NCBI GenBank assembly: GCA_038121105.1 | Contig: JAYONB010000005.1 | Span: 124,001 to 188,000, forward strand | Origin: CALJDF01 sp038121105 | Lineage (GTDB): Bacteria; Pseudomonadota; Alphaproteobacteria; SHVP01 | Length of the DNA stretch: 64,000 nt | Direction: 5' to 3' | In this document: one piece after another, positions 1 to 8,123 of the stretch | Layout: every line of letters starts with the position of its first letter | How positions within the stretch are numbered: the stretch's first letter is position 1 | Program-made: the position numbers and the translations under genes | The notes under the pieces: generated by a model | The model's database searches: none | What the model was told of the DNA's origin: nothing | What the model saw: only the letters and a program-made list of their open reading frames with translations

Positions 1-69
1 GGCAGCAATATCGTCGAAGCCGCCGACCGAATCCTGTCCTTGTTGGGAGACAACCGCGCGGCCGCCTAG
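1..69 (+). CDS. C-terminal end of an unassigned protein (partial)
   Basis: An open frame enters from the left edge and ends at a TAG at 67-69, giving 22 residues that finish in LLGDNRAAA. The tail looks like an amphipathic helix followed by an alanine-rich end. That is too little to identify a family. The next gene lies tail-to-tail 17 bases downstream on the other strand, which fits a genuine gene end. I do not assign a function. Confidence 0.4.
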   Translation, partial: GSNIVEAADRILSLLGDNRAAA

Positions 70-86
70 ACCGACGAAGGTATTCG

Positions 87-467
87 CTACTTCTTTTCGT
101 CCTGTGCCTGCCGCCGTGCGGTTTTCACGACGCGCGTGCGGTTGGCGGATTGTCCGGGCCGGGCGCCTTGCGCGCGCGCGTGCCGTGCCGCCGGAAACGG
201 CGACATAGGCCAAGGACGGCGTTCGCTGCCAAAGGTTTCGAATGCAATGATCTGGCTAAGGTAGGTGCCCAAGTTGGCGCCAAACTCGGCAAGCCGGGGG
301 ACCGATTTCCCGGAGATTAGCTTGAAGGCAAGTTGGATCAACGCGACCGCGGCGCCGATCCATATTCCGATATAGAACGCCGCGGCGTACAGCAGCATGA
401 AGACCAAGCGTATCCATACCTCGGGATTGGTCAGGTTTCCTGCGATTTCTGTATCTCGGTCGGCCAT
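87..467 (-). CDS. DUF4389 family membrane protein
   Basis: This 126-residue protein matches the DUF4389 pattern: a short N-terminus, then NPEVWIRLVFMLLYA leading into one or two hydrophobic segments (about residues 20-50), then a conserved polar stretch with LISGK and FGANLGTYLSQIIAFETF (about residues 49-80). The C-terminal 40 residues are basic, proline/arginine-rich and probably disordered. The family is widespread in proteobacteria and has no established function; an inner-membrane location is inferred from the hydrophobic helices. The start is the ATG at 465-467. The gene is divergent from the repeat-protein gene at 641, and the 173 bases between them hold no other gene I can see. Confidence 0.75.
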   Translation of the reverse strand: MADRDTEIAGNLTNPEVWIRLVFMLLYAAAFYIGIWIGAAVALIQLAFKLISGKSVPRLAEFGANLGTYLSQIIAFETFGSERRPWPMSPFPAARHARAQGARPGQSANRTRVVKTARRQAQDEKK

Positions 468-640
468 CTGCGGATCGACTACCTAAGCGGTTCGAGTGGA
501 CAGGTGTGACGTTGCCACGAATCGACTGTGAGTCACAACGGGCGACAGGCCGGCTATGTGTCGGCATTTCCTGTTGTCGCGCTTGTATTGTGCCTGAAGG
601 CGATTGATCCGGTCTATCATAGCCGCTGGGGTGTTAACGA

Positions 641-1822
641 ATGGCCAGACGTCCGGATAGGCGGTCGCAGCAACGCGACCCCACACCTGTCGACCCACCG
701 TGGGTCGACAATGCGCGACCTGATCGCGACCCGCCGCCTATTGAGCCCGATTGGGCGCAAACGGATGAAGGAGCCGACGAACCTCCGCCACCGTACGAAC
801 CTGAGTGGGCGACTGAGGCGACGCCGCCCGACCCGACGCCGGTGGACCCGCCCTGGGCTCAAGAGCGTGACGACGACGAAGATGCCTTGCGAGAGGCCCT
901 GGAGGAAAAAGAGCCCCCCGATCCACCCTGGGCGCGCGGGGGCGAGCGACCCAGCGCCGACGCGACGCCGATCGATCCGCCCTGGGCGGACGACCTCCCG
1001 GCGGACACCGCGCCCCCGGCGCCGATCGAACCCGACTGGGCGACCGCGGATTTGGAAGAGCCGAACATGGCTCCGGCGCCGGTCGATCCACCGTGGGCCG
1101 ACGAACCGACAAATCGAGGGCCCGTGGTGTTGCGTGGTCCGATCGATCCACCATGGGTGCCCGACGATGTTTCGGAGGCCATAGAGGCCGAGGAAGCGGC
1201 GGCGCTGCCATTCGAGCCGGACTGGGCAACCAATGCCGACGATCCCGGCCCCCCCGTTCCTATCGAGCCCGACTGGGTCGATGATGCCCGAGCGCCTCCG
1301 TCTCAACCGCTAAAACCGTTTGACCCCGATTGGGAAGAAACGTCCCGTGAACCGCCTCCACCGATCGAACCCGATTGGGCGGCGGACGACTCGCAAGAGG
1401 CTAGTCCCGAGACCGGGGCGATGTTCGATCCCGGCTGGGAAGAGACGCCGAGGTCGATCGAGGATGTGCCGCTCCCGCCCGTTGAGCCTGCATGGGCGGT
1501 CGAAGTGGATAGTGAGGTCGAGCAGACGAGAACGGATCCCTTCGATGATCAGATCGCTATCGACGCCGATGTGGTAGAACCCGATTCAATGGTGGTTAGA
1601 GGTGGCGCACGTCGATTGCGGGAGCTGGTGTCCCGGGCATCCTTCAATCCGTTTGGCCGAGCAAAGCGGGCTGAGGCGGCCCGCCAAGAGGACCGGGCAA
1701 AGCTCATTGCCGATGCGATGCGAATCCGAAGCGAAACACGAGAGGCCTTGGGTGAGGACACGGTGAACACGATGTACCGCGCCCTCATGGGAACCGATCC
1801 CCCGGATGACGAAAAGACCTGA
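641..1822 (+). CDS. P-x-(D/E)-P-x-W repeat protein of unknown function
   Basis: This 393-residue protein is built from about 15 copies of a seven-residue motif, P-(V/I/Y/F)-(D/E)-P-(P/D/E)-W-(A/V/E), for example PVDPPWA, PIEPDWA and PFDPDWE. Copies sit 15-40 residues apart over roughly residues 15-290 and are joined by acidic, proline-rich linkers. There is no signal peptide or membrane segment. The last 80 residues are different: a basic, helical-looking region (RGGARRLRELVSRA, then FNPFGRAKRAEAARQEDRAK) ending in an acidic tail. Spaced Trp motifs in disordered sequence suggest a multivalent binding partner or scaffold, but that is inference; I recognise no family. The ATG has GGGG about 8 bases upstream. 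meaB follows after 48 bases and may be co-transcribed. The alternative long frames on both strands are by-products of the repetitive codons. Confidence 0.7.
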   Translation: MARRPDRRSQQRDPTPVDPPWVDNARPDRDPPPIEPDWAQTDEGADEPPPPYEPEWATEATPPDPTPVDPPWAQERDDDEDALREALEEKEPPDPPWARGGERPSADATPIDPPWADDLPADTAPPAPIEPDWATADLEEPNMAPAPVDPPWADEPTNRGPVVLRGPIDPPWVPDDVSEAIEAEEAAALPFEPDWATNADDPGPPVPIEPDWVDDARAPPSQPLKPFDPDWEETSREPPPPIEPDWAADDSQEASPETGAMFDPGWEETPRSIEDVPLPPVEPAWAVEVDSEVEQTRTDPFDDQIAIDADVVEPDSMVVRGGARRLRELVSRASFNPFGRAKRAEAARQEDRAKLIADAMRIRSETREALGEDTVNTMYRALMGTDPPDDEKT

Positions 1823-1870
1823 TCCCCGCGAACTACCGACGGTACCCCGCCTTGTGAGCACCCCCCAAGC

Positions 1871-2887
1871 TTGACGCCTGTGACCCGAGACCTCGATATC
1901 CCCTCACTACGCGACTCCATCCTGCGCGGCGACCGTCGTGGTTTGGCGCGAGGCATCACCTTGGTCGAATCGGATTTGCCCGAGCATCAGGCCCAGGCCG
2001 AAGACCTCCTCACGGGCCTGCTGTCCAAGACAGGGAAAGCAACCCGGTTGGGCGTTTCAGGGCCGCCGGGCGTCGGCAAATCGACCTTCGTGGAGGCGCT
2101 CGGCATGCACATTGTAGGGACGGGTCGGCGGGTTGCTGTACTGGCGATCGACCCGTCGAGCCATCTGTCGGGTGGTTCCATTCTAGGCGACAAGACACGC
2201 ATGGAAGAGCTCAGCCGGCATCCGTCGGCGTACGTCCGTCCGACGGCTGCCGGTCGGATGTTGGGCGGTGTGGCGCGGCGTACCCGCGAAGCAATTCTCT
2301 TGTGTGAGGCGGCGGGATTCGATGCAGTCATCGTCGAAACGGTGGGGGTCGGACAATCCGAAGCCACCGTCGCCAATATGGTCGATGTTTTCTTGTTGCT
2401 GATCGCGCCCGGCGGCGGGGACGAGCTTCAAGGCATAAAACGGGGGATCGTCGAATTGGTCGACCTCATCGTCGTGAACAAAAGCGACGGCGATCTCAAG
2501 GCTGCGGCGGGTCGAATTGCAGCGGACTATCACGGGGCGCTTGGTCTGCTCAGAAGCATGTCATCCTTTTGGCAACCCGAAGTCGTGCAGTGTTCGGCGT
2601 TGCAGCGCGACGGAATCGATCGGGTCTGGCAGAGCGTCAGCCGTTGCTTCGAAGCGCTCCAAGAGGGCGGCGAACTTGGCCGCCGGCGGACTCAGCAGTT
2701 GCAGGAATGGATGTCGCAGGAAGTCACCGAAGGCATTTTGGACGCTGTTCGGCGGGACCCTGAGGTCGCCGCAGTACGACAGGTCCTTGAGGCCGACGTC
2801 GCCGCCCAACGGGCGCTGCCGCCGGTTGCGGCGCGCCAGATCCAGGAGACGTTCTTTCGTCGGCGCGCACTCGATCGCACCCCATAG
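1871..2887 (+). CDS. meaB: Methylmalonyl-CoA mutase-associated GTPase MeaB (ArgK type)
   Basis: This is a 338-residue SIMIBI-class P-loop GTPase. Visible motifs are the Walker A loop GPPGVGKS (residues 64-71), the switch region with DPSS, ETVGVGQSE near residue 157 and the guanine-specificity motif NKSD near residue 203. Family members protect and reload adenosylcobalamin in methylmalonyl-CoA mutase or related mutases. No mutase gene is in this window, so the client is not visible, though cobaltochelatase genes lie 4-7 kb away. The frame opens at TTG 1871; a GTG at 1880 is an equally plausible start, and neither has a clear ribosome-binding site. The end is typical of the family. Confidence 0.93.
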   Translation: MTPVTRDLDIPSLRDSILRGDRRGLARGITLVESDLPEHQAQAEDLLTGLLSKTGKATRLGVSGPPGVGKSTFVEALGMHIVGTGRRVAVLAIDPSSHLSGGSILGDKTRMEELSRHPSAYVRPTAAGRMLGGVARRTREAILLCEAAGFDAVIVETVGVGQSEATVANMVDVFLLLIAPGGGDELQGIKRGIVELVDLIVVNKSDGDLKAAAGRIAADYHGALGLLRSMSSFWQPEVVQCSALQRDGIDRVWQSVSRCFEALQEGGELGRRRTQQLQEWMSQEVTEGILDAVRRDPEVAAVRQVLEADVAAQRALPPVAARQIQETFFRRRALDRTP

Positions 2888-2942
2888 CTTCTAACTATTT
2901 GTATTATAACGAAAAAATTCGCCCAGGTTGGTTTTCTGCCCG

Positions 2943-2999
2943 CCGACCGGTGGGTCGGTGAAGGGCTGCCTTGACGGTGAAGTGGCGGCCAATTAAACA
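2943..2999 (+). promoter_or_regulatory. Candidate promoter of rpmB
   Basis: TTGACG at 2971-2976 is followed by a 17-base spacer and TAAACA at 2994-2999. This is a good -35 box with a weak -10 box, about 47 bases before the rpmB start. Just upstream, CCGACC and GGTCGG (2943-2958) form a 6-bp inverted repeat around GGTG. It could belong to the 3' end of the meaB transcript, but no T-run follows it. Confidence 0.4.
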
Positions 3000-3045
3000 A
3001 ACGCCCTTCCGGCCAACGCCGGACGAGCTAAAAAAAGGAAAAGAC

Positions 3046-3336
3046 ATGTCTAGGCGCTGCGAGTTGACCGGCAAAGGTGTGCTGACCGGGAATAACGTCA
3101 GCCATGCAAACAACAAATCGCGCCGGCGCTACCTCCCCAATCTCCTGGAGGTCTCGTTGCTGAGCGACGCCTTGGGCCAGTCTTTCCGTCTGAAAATTTG
3201 CCGCCAAGCGCAGCGGTCCGTCGACCACGCTGGTGGGTTCGACACCTTTATTCTGAAGGCGCGTGACGAAAACCTGAGCGATCGTGCCAAGGATATCAAA
3301 AAGCGCATTGCGAAGAGCGTCGCCGCCGCCGCGTAA
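3046..3336 (+). CDS. rpmB: 50S ribosomal protein L28
   Basis: The product is a 96-residue basic protein with the L28 signature: SRRCELTGKGVLTGNNVSHA at the N-terminus, then NNKSRRRYLPNL and the alphaproteobacterial C-terminal extension with AGGFDTFILKA. It is a structural protein of the large ribosomal subunit. An upstream in-frame extension to 2971 is open but does not belong to L28. The ATG at 3046 is chosen because the homologous sequence starts there and an AAGGAAAAG purine tract precedes it. The gene appears to be a single unit with its own promoter, as is common for rpmB in this group. Confidence 0.96.
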   Translation: MSRRCELTGKGVLTGNNVSHANNKSRRRYLPNLLEVSLLSDALGQSFRLKICRQAQRSVDHAGGFDTFILKARDENLSDRAKDIKKRIAKSVAAAA

Positions 3337-3357
3337 CGACGCGCGGATCGTACGCCA

Positions 3358-3402
3358 GTCACAAGAATGACCCGCCCTATCGAAGAGGCGTCACAAGAAT
3401 GA
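3358..3402 (+). repeat. 13-base direct repeat before the YhhQ-like gene
   Basis: The sequence GTCACAAGAATGA occurs at 3358-3370 and again at 3390-3402, a period of 32 bases. The second copy contains the ATG start (3399) of the following gene. It could be a small local duplication that copied the translation start region, or a paired binding site. The first copy's ATG is in another frame. Confidence 0.55.
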
Positions 3403-3944
3403 TCCAGCGCGGTCTTGCGCTTCCCGTTCTTGCAATGGTCGTCGTCGTTGCGGCGTCCAATGTCCTTGTTCAATACCCGATCAACGATTTCCTGACCTGG
3501 GGGGCGTTCACCTTTCCGGTCGCGTTCTTGGTAACCGACTTGACCAACCGGCGGTTCGGCCCTGGATCCGCGCAGCGTGTTGTCGTTGTCGGTTTTGTTA
3601 TCGGTGCAGCCCTTTCCGTTGTTCTGGCCGGCCCGCGAATCGGTGCCGCGAGCGCGGTCGCTTTTTTGGCGGGGCAATTGCTCGATGTCGCCATCTTCGA
3701 TCGATTGCGGCGCATGGCGTGGTGGCGTGCACCACTGGCGTCGTCGATCTTGGCGTCGGCCGTGGACACGGCCCTGTTTTTCAGCCTCGCGTTCGTCGGA
3801 ACGGGTGTTCCCTGGGTAACGCTCGGCATTGGCGATTTCGCGGTCAAACTTGCGATGGCGGCCACACTCCTCATCCCCTACGGCGCGTTGATGCGTTTTG
3901 TTCAGGCCGCACCAACCCAGCAGCCCGACAACGTCCGACCCTAG
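3399..3944 (+). CDS. VUT/YhhQ family transporter (queuosine-precursor type)
   Basis: This 181-residue integral membrane protein has about five or six hydrophobic helices. The family-typical stretch TFPVAFLVTDLTNRRFGP (about residues 38-55) is the VUT/YhhQ signature, and KLAMAATLLIPYGAL near the C-terminus also fits. YhhQ-type proteins import queuosine precursors such as preQ0 or preQ1 in the bacteria where they have been tested; the substrate here is inferred from the family. Upstream, GAAGAGG lies about 10 bases from the ATG. upp follows 11 bases after the stop on the same strand, which suggests a small base-salvage operon. Confidence 0.8.
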   Translation: MIQRGLALPVLAMVVVVAASNVLVQYPINDFLTWGAFTFPVAFLVTDLTNRRFGPGSAQRVVVVGFVIGAALSVVLAGPRIGAASAVAFLAGQLLDVAIFDRLRRMAWWRAPLASSILASAVDTALFFSLAFVGTGVPWVTLGIGDFAVKLAMAATLLIPYGALMRFVQAAPTQQPDNVRP

Positions 3945-3955
3945 GTTCGATTGCC

Positions 3956-4594
3956 ATGACGCACCCTATGCTCAATGTTCTCGATCATCCGCTGATTGCT
4001 CATAAGCTCAGCCTGATGCGCGATGTCGCGTGCTCAACGAAGGACTTTCGTACGCTGCTTCACGAGATCGGACTTCTTATGGGTTACGAACTGACCCGCG
4101 ATCTGCCGGTGCGAGAGGAAAAGATCACGACTCCAGTGGCAGACACGATGGGGCGATTCATTGCCGGGAAGAAGGTGGCCATTGTCCCGATTCTTCGCGC
4201 GGGCCTTGGCATGGCGGACGGCCTTCTCGAGCTTATGCCGTCAGCGCGGGTTGGCCACATTGGGGTCTATCGCGATCCAGAGACTTTGGAACCGGTCGAG
4301 TATCTCGTGAAACTTCCCGAGGTCGCGGGCCGTCTCTTCATCGTCGTCGACCCGATGTTGGCCACGGGGAACTCTGCGGCCCATGCGTTGGACGTGCTCA
4401 ACAAACGCGGCGTGACAGACGAGAACATTCGTTTCATGGCGTTGGTCGCCGCGCCGGAAGGCGTGCAGCGGATTGCCGAAAGCCATCCGAATGTCGCGAT
4501 TTACGTCGCGGCGCTCGACGAAAAACTAAACGACCACGCCTACATCGTACCGGGCCTGGGTGACGCGGGGGACCGTCTGTTCGGGACCAAGTAA
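3956..4594 (+). CDS. upp: Uracil phosphoribosyltransferase
   Basis: The 212-residue enzyme converts uracil and PRPP to UMP in pyrimidine salvage. Diagnostic features are HPLIAHKLSLMRD near the N-terminus, VPILRAGLGMADG, and the PRPP-binding loop DPMLATGNSAAHAL (about residues 127-140), ending with the uracil-binding region YIVPGLGDAGDRLFGT. Length is normal. The frame is open further upstream through the transporter gene, but homology starts at the ATG at 3956. The gene ends 6 bases from the convergent esterase gene, and no hairpin terminator is visible in that gap. Confidence 0.96.
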   Translation: MTHPMLNVLDHPLIAHKLSLMRDVACSTKDFRTLLHEIGLLMGYELTRDLPVREEKITTPVADTMGRFIAGKKVAIVPILRAGLGMADGLLELMPSARVGHIGVYRDPETLEPVEYLVKLPEVAGRLFIVVDPMLATGNSAAHALDVLNKRGVTDENIRFMALVAAPEGVQRIAESHPNVAIYVAALDEKLNDHAYIVPGLGDAGDRLFGTK

Positions 4595-4600
4595 GTTTGC

Positions 4601-5569
4601 CTATTCGGTCGGCACCCACTGAAAAGCCAGCAGCAGGGTTTGCTGAAAGAAACTGAAGTTGTCGTCGGACACCATCCACACGATCGGCTGCCCGGTCGCC
4701 GACGTGGATATCGCCAATCCTTCGAAGTTGTCGCTAATGGCCGACCCCGAGATTCGCGCGACGACCGGCCCCTTGATCGTTCCGCCGGCTTCAACTGACG
4801 CGAGATTGACGTGCCTGATCCGCACCGAAAACCCGGTAAGTGCGGAAAATTTGCGCTCGAGGAAAAGAAGGCCGACATCCGGGTGGTAGGCGGCGTCGGT
4901 CGGTTTCCATTCCGACTTTGGATAAGAAATCGGGTCGCGTCGGTCGCCGGCGATGATCCAGCCGGCTAGATCACCGTCCGCATTCTCTAGTTCCTCGGTC
5001 ACCACAAGAAGGCGGTCGTCGCCCAACGCGACAAGGACTTCGATCCCACCGTTCGAGGGGGACTTCGCAAGGCCGGGTATCTCGCGGACGTACGTCGGTC
5101 GCGCTGTGTCGCCAAGAGCCGGGTCATAGAGCCCGATGCGATGAAACCGCTCGAAACCGACCGCGAAGACCGAGCCCCAGCGTTCGATCGCTTCTGCATC
5201 GTGTTCGCCGCGCACGATCGCCAGGGGGACGCCCTTGCTGCTCAGAATCGGCGCGAGCTGAGTTTCGTTCAGTCCCGCAAGGGTGCCGTCCTCATCCAAC
5301 ATGAGGTGGGCCCGGAACCAGAAGCCGCGATCCGAGACCGCGATCAACTGATCTCCTTCGACCAAAAGTCCCGACAGTCCACCGAACCGGTTGTCGCGGG
5401 ACCCAAGGGAGCCACCGGTCAAATACTTCAGAGGTCCGAGGCGGGAAAGGGCGAGGTCTCCCGCATCCAGCCGGATCGGCGTGAAGCCCACGGCGATGGG
5501 TTCGGCGGCGACGGGTGCCGCAAGAGTCGCGAAAACAAAAAGAAGCGCGAGCGTCCCGACGCGGCGCAT
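4601..5569 (-). CDS. Secreted phytase-like esterase-domain protein
   Basis: The 322-residue protein starts with a clear signal peptide (MRRVGTLALLFVFATLAAPVAAEP), so the ATG at 5567-5569 is chosen over an upstream in-frame ATG. The mature part has the features of the esterase-like activity of phytase family (Pfam PF13449): GGLSGLLVEGDQLIAVSDRG, then repeated beta-strand blades, and near the end ISDNFEGLAI. These proteins form a beta-propeller that is thought to act on phosphoesters in the periplasm, and few have been tested. It lies 8 bases after the YrdC-like gene on the same strand, so the two are probably co-transcribed. Confidence 0.75.
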   Translation of the reverse strand: MRRVGTLALLFVFATLAAPVAAEPIAVGFTPIRLDAGDLALSRLGPLKYLTGGSLGSRDNRFGGLSGLLVEGDQLIAVSDRGFWFRAHLMLDEDGTLAGLNETQLAPILSSKGVPLAIVRGEHDAEAIERWGSVFAVGFERFHRIGLYDPALGDTARPTYVREIPGLAKSPSNGGIEVLVALGDDRLLVVTEELENADGDLAGWIIAGDRRDPISYPKSEWKPTDAAYHPDVGLLFLERKFSALTGFSVRIRHVNLASVEAGGTIKGPVVARISGSAISDNFEGLAISTSATGQPIVWMVSDDNFSFFQQTLLLAFQWVPTE

Positions 5570-5577
5570 AGCGAGCG

Positions 5578-6261
5578 TCAGTCGGCCGGTTTTGGCGGCA
5601 GGGTGACCTTGAAGTGACGCTGAAGAATGTCGGCGATGTTCTCGTAACACACGCCGTACCGATGGACCGTGCAGTTCTCGACATCGAGTAGGGTCGAGGA
5701 GGCTGCATAGCTGTGGTACTTCATCAAACCGTAGTCGATGATGACGTCGGCGATATCCGTAATTTCGCGCTGCATATCGTCAACCCGAAAACGCGTGCCG
5801 GTCAGCGTGAGGTTGGCCGAAGAGCCAAACAATAAGTGCTCTTGCTCAAGGCTCAGGCGGGTGATTTCCGCGTGAAACCGACCCGAGTTCATCAACATCA
5901 GCAACGTGTCGCCCTTTGTGCTTCGCGAGTAGGTGTCGCGATCGAGCGTTTGGAGCAGCGGGTGCTCGGTATTGCAGGGTGCGATGAGGCCCAAGGGCAG
6001 GTCATAGTCGTGGCAAATCGCTTGGTAGATCTCGCTGCCGCGCGTGCTGACCTTGTGAAGGGCCCGGTGCATATCGTCGTTGCCGAGCATGGCGTTGAGT
6101 TTTGACGGCGCCCGCTTCTTGGTATCGAAGATTCGCTTTAGCGCCTCCGGCGAACCACCAATCAACGAATAGCCCACATCCATCGGAAGAATGCCGATCC
6201 CGCCCCCTTTGAGAACCTTGAAAGCGCGAGCCGCGTCGTTCTGGATATCAAGTACGCTCAT
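5578..6261 (-). CDS. Sua5/YciO/YrdC-family protein (paralogue, not canonical TsaC)
   Basis: The 227-residue protein has the YrdC fold signature: PMDVGYSLIGGS in place of the usual PTDTVYGL, a KKRAPSKLNAML stretch matching the KxR...PL region, and FGSSANLTLTGTR matching the SAN(xSG) motif. True TsaC/Sua5 enzymes make threonylcarbamoyl-adenylate for tRNA t6A. The deviations (MDVGYSL, SKLNAML) suggest a divergent paralogue with another or narrower role. It starts at the ATG at 6259-6261, 17 bases downstream of the cobT stop, and is followed 8 bases later by the phytase-like gene. Confidence 0.75.
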   Translation of the reverse strand: MSVLDIQNDAARAFKVLKGGGIGILPMDVGYSLIGGSPEALKRIFDTKKRAPSKLNAMLGNDDMHRALHKVSTRGSEIYQAICHDYDLPLGLIAPCNTEHPLLQTLDRDTYSRSTKGDTLLMLMNSGRFHAEITRLSLEQEHLLFGSSANLTLTGTRFRVDDMQREITDIADVIIDYGLMKYHSYAASSTLLDVENCTVHRYGVCYENIADILQRHFKVTLPPKPAD

Positions 6262-6278
6262 TGAACTGTTCCGTGTTT

Positions 6279-8120
6279 TTAGTGTCGGGTACGAAGCTGG
6301 CCGGGGTCGTCGTCGAACAGCGCAGCCAGTTGCTCCATCATGGCGCCGCCCAGTTGTTCGGCGTCGACGATCGTCACGGCTCGGCGATAGTAGCGGTTGA
6401 CGTCATGGCCGATCCCGATCGCGATCAACTCGACCGGCGAGCGGTTTTCAATCCACTCGATGACCTCGCGAAGGTGCCGATCCAGATAATTTCCGGGGTT
6501 CACCGATAGCGTCGAATCGTCGACCGGGGCACCGTCGGAGATCACCATGAGAATACGGCGCTGTTCAGGGCGCGCAAGCAGGCGTTGGTGGGCCCAGGTT
6601 AGAGCCTCCCCGTCGATATTTTCCTTCAACAATCCTTCACGCAACATCAATCCCAGCCCACGACGCGCCCGCCGCCAAGGTTCGTCGGCGGATTTGTAGA
6701 TGATGTGGCGTAGGTCGTTGAGCCGGCCGGGGTTCAACGGTTTGCCCTCGGCCAGCCATTTTTCCCTTGCCTGGCCGCCTTTCCATGCGACGGTCGTGAA
6801 ACCGAGAATCTCGACGTTCACCCCGCATCGTTCCAAGGTCCGGGCCAGGATGTCGGCGCACATCGCGGCAACGGTCACGGGCCGTCCGCGCATCGAGCCG
6901 GAGTTGTCGATGAGGAGCGTGACGACCGTGTCGCGGAAGTCGGTATCGCGTTCCATCTTGTAGGACAGCGAGTAAAGCGGGTTGACGACGACGCGGGCGA
7001 GGCGGGCCGAGTCGAGCAGGCCTTCCTCTAGGTCAAAATCCCAAGCGCGCTGCTGCTTTGCCATAAGCCGGCGTTGGAGGCGATTGGCGAGCCGACTGAC
7101 AGCCCCTTGAAGGTAGTGCAACTGCTGATCGAGATGGCGCCGCAGTCGACCGAGTTCGTCGGCATCGCAGAGATCTTTGGCATGAACGATTTCGTCGAAG
7201 GCCGTCGTGTAGGCGCGATACGAAGGTTCGTTGCGCCGCTGGTTGGCATCGTCCTGCCATTGCTCGGGTCGTCCGCCGGGTTCTCCGTCGCCCGCCATCT
7301 CGCGGCGTTCTTCGGCGCTGGTTCCGGCCGCCGATTCAGCGGCATCATCCATCGAGCCGTCTGCGGCATCGTCACCGACGGACTGCATCGTGCCGGAGGA
7401 TTCGCCTTCTCCTTCGTCGGATTGCCCTTCCTGATCTTGATCGGCGTCGTCGGCATCTTCCGCTTCATCCGGATCGGGCTCAAGAACGTCGTCCTCGGCA
7501 AGATCGAGGTGCGCAATCAGCTGGCGCGCCAGCTTGGAAAAAGCGCTTTGGTCCGCAACTGAATCGCAGAGTGCTTTGATGTCTTCACGGGCCTTGCTGT
7601 CCAAGGTTTCGCGCCAGGTGTCGACAATATTGCGCGCCGCCTCGGGCGCCGGTGCTCCCGTCAAGCGTTCGCGAAGTTCGAGACGCACCGCTTCGGCCAA
7701 AGGCGCATCCTCTCGCGACCCGGCCTCCTCGGCGCCGCTTTGGCTGTAGTGCTGGTTCAGTGCGGCATCGAGGTTTTGGGCGATACCCTCGAACTGGAGC
7801 GCCCCGAGTGCCTCGATTCGGGCCAGTTCGGCGGCGTCGTAGACTTCTTGGGCGGCGGCGCCGTCCGGTCGGCGCCGGGCGTGAAGTTTCTTGTCGTGGT
7901 GCCGAAGTCTCAGCGCAAAGGAATCGGCAACGCCACGTACGTTGCTGACATCGGCGCTATTGAGGTCGCGGGCCGGCTGCGGCAAGCGGACCGCATCGTC
8001 GCGGAGACCTGGGCTTTCGACGCCAAAGGTAACTTCGAGGTCCTTGACCGCCGAGATCGCACGCGTTGCGGCACCGACCGCCCGCTTGAAGTTCTCGGCG
8101 GGGCTGCGCGAATCGCTCAC
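6279..8120 (-). CDS. cobT: Aerobic cobaltochelatase subunit CobT
   Basis: The 613-residue protein starts at a GTG (8118-8120). The N-terminal half is helical. The middle (about residues 205-290) is a very acidic D/E-rich region typical of CobT. The C-terminal third is a von Willebrand A domain with the MIDAS motif DNSGSM. With CobS it forms an AAA+/VWA motor that drives CobN to insert cobalt into hydrogenobyrinic acid a,c-diamide in aerobic cobalamin synthesis. CobN is not in this window. The gene starts 3 bases after the cobS stop, so the pair is translationally linked. Confidence 0.95.
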   Translation of the reverse strand: MSDSRSPAENFKRAVGAATRAISAVKDLEVTFGVESPGLRDDAVRLPQPARDLNSADVSNVRGVADSFALRLRHHDKKLHARRRPDGAAAQEVYDAAELARIEALGALQFEGIAQNLDAALNQHYSQSGAEEAGSREDAPLAEAVRLELRERLTGAPAPEAARNIVDTWRETLDSKAREDIKALCDSVADQSAFSKLARQLIAHLDLAEDDVLEPDPDEAEDADDADQDQEGQSDEGEGESSGTMQSVGDDAADGSMDDAAESAAGTSAEERREMAGDGEPGGRPEQWQDDANQRRNEPSYRAYTTAFDEIVHAKDLCDADELGRLRRHLDQQLHYLQGAVSRLANRLQRRLMAKQQRAWDFDLEEGLLDSARLARVVVNPLYSLSYKMERDTDFRDTVVTLLIDNSGSMRGRPVTVAAMCADILARTLERCGVNVEILGFTTVAWKGGQAREKWLAEGKPLNPGRLNDLRHIIYKSADEPWRRARRGLGLMLREGLLKENIDGEALTWAHQRLLARPEQRRILMVISDGAPVDDSTLSVNPGNYLDRHLREVIEWIENRSPVELIAIGIGHDVNRYYRRAVTIVDAEQLGGAMMEQLAALFDDDPGQLRTRH

Positions 8121-8123
8121 GTC

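Noticed and set aside
528..1306. Long alternative frames on both strands across the repeat-protein gene (for example 617-1306 minus, Arg-rich)
   Set aside because: They arise from the repetitive GAT-CC-CCG-TGG codons. Their products are Arg/Pro/Gly runs with no domain, while the 641-1822 frame has an ordered motif and a different C-terminal region.
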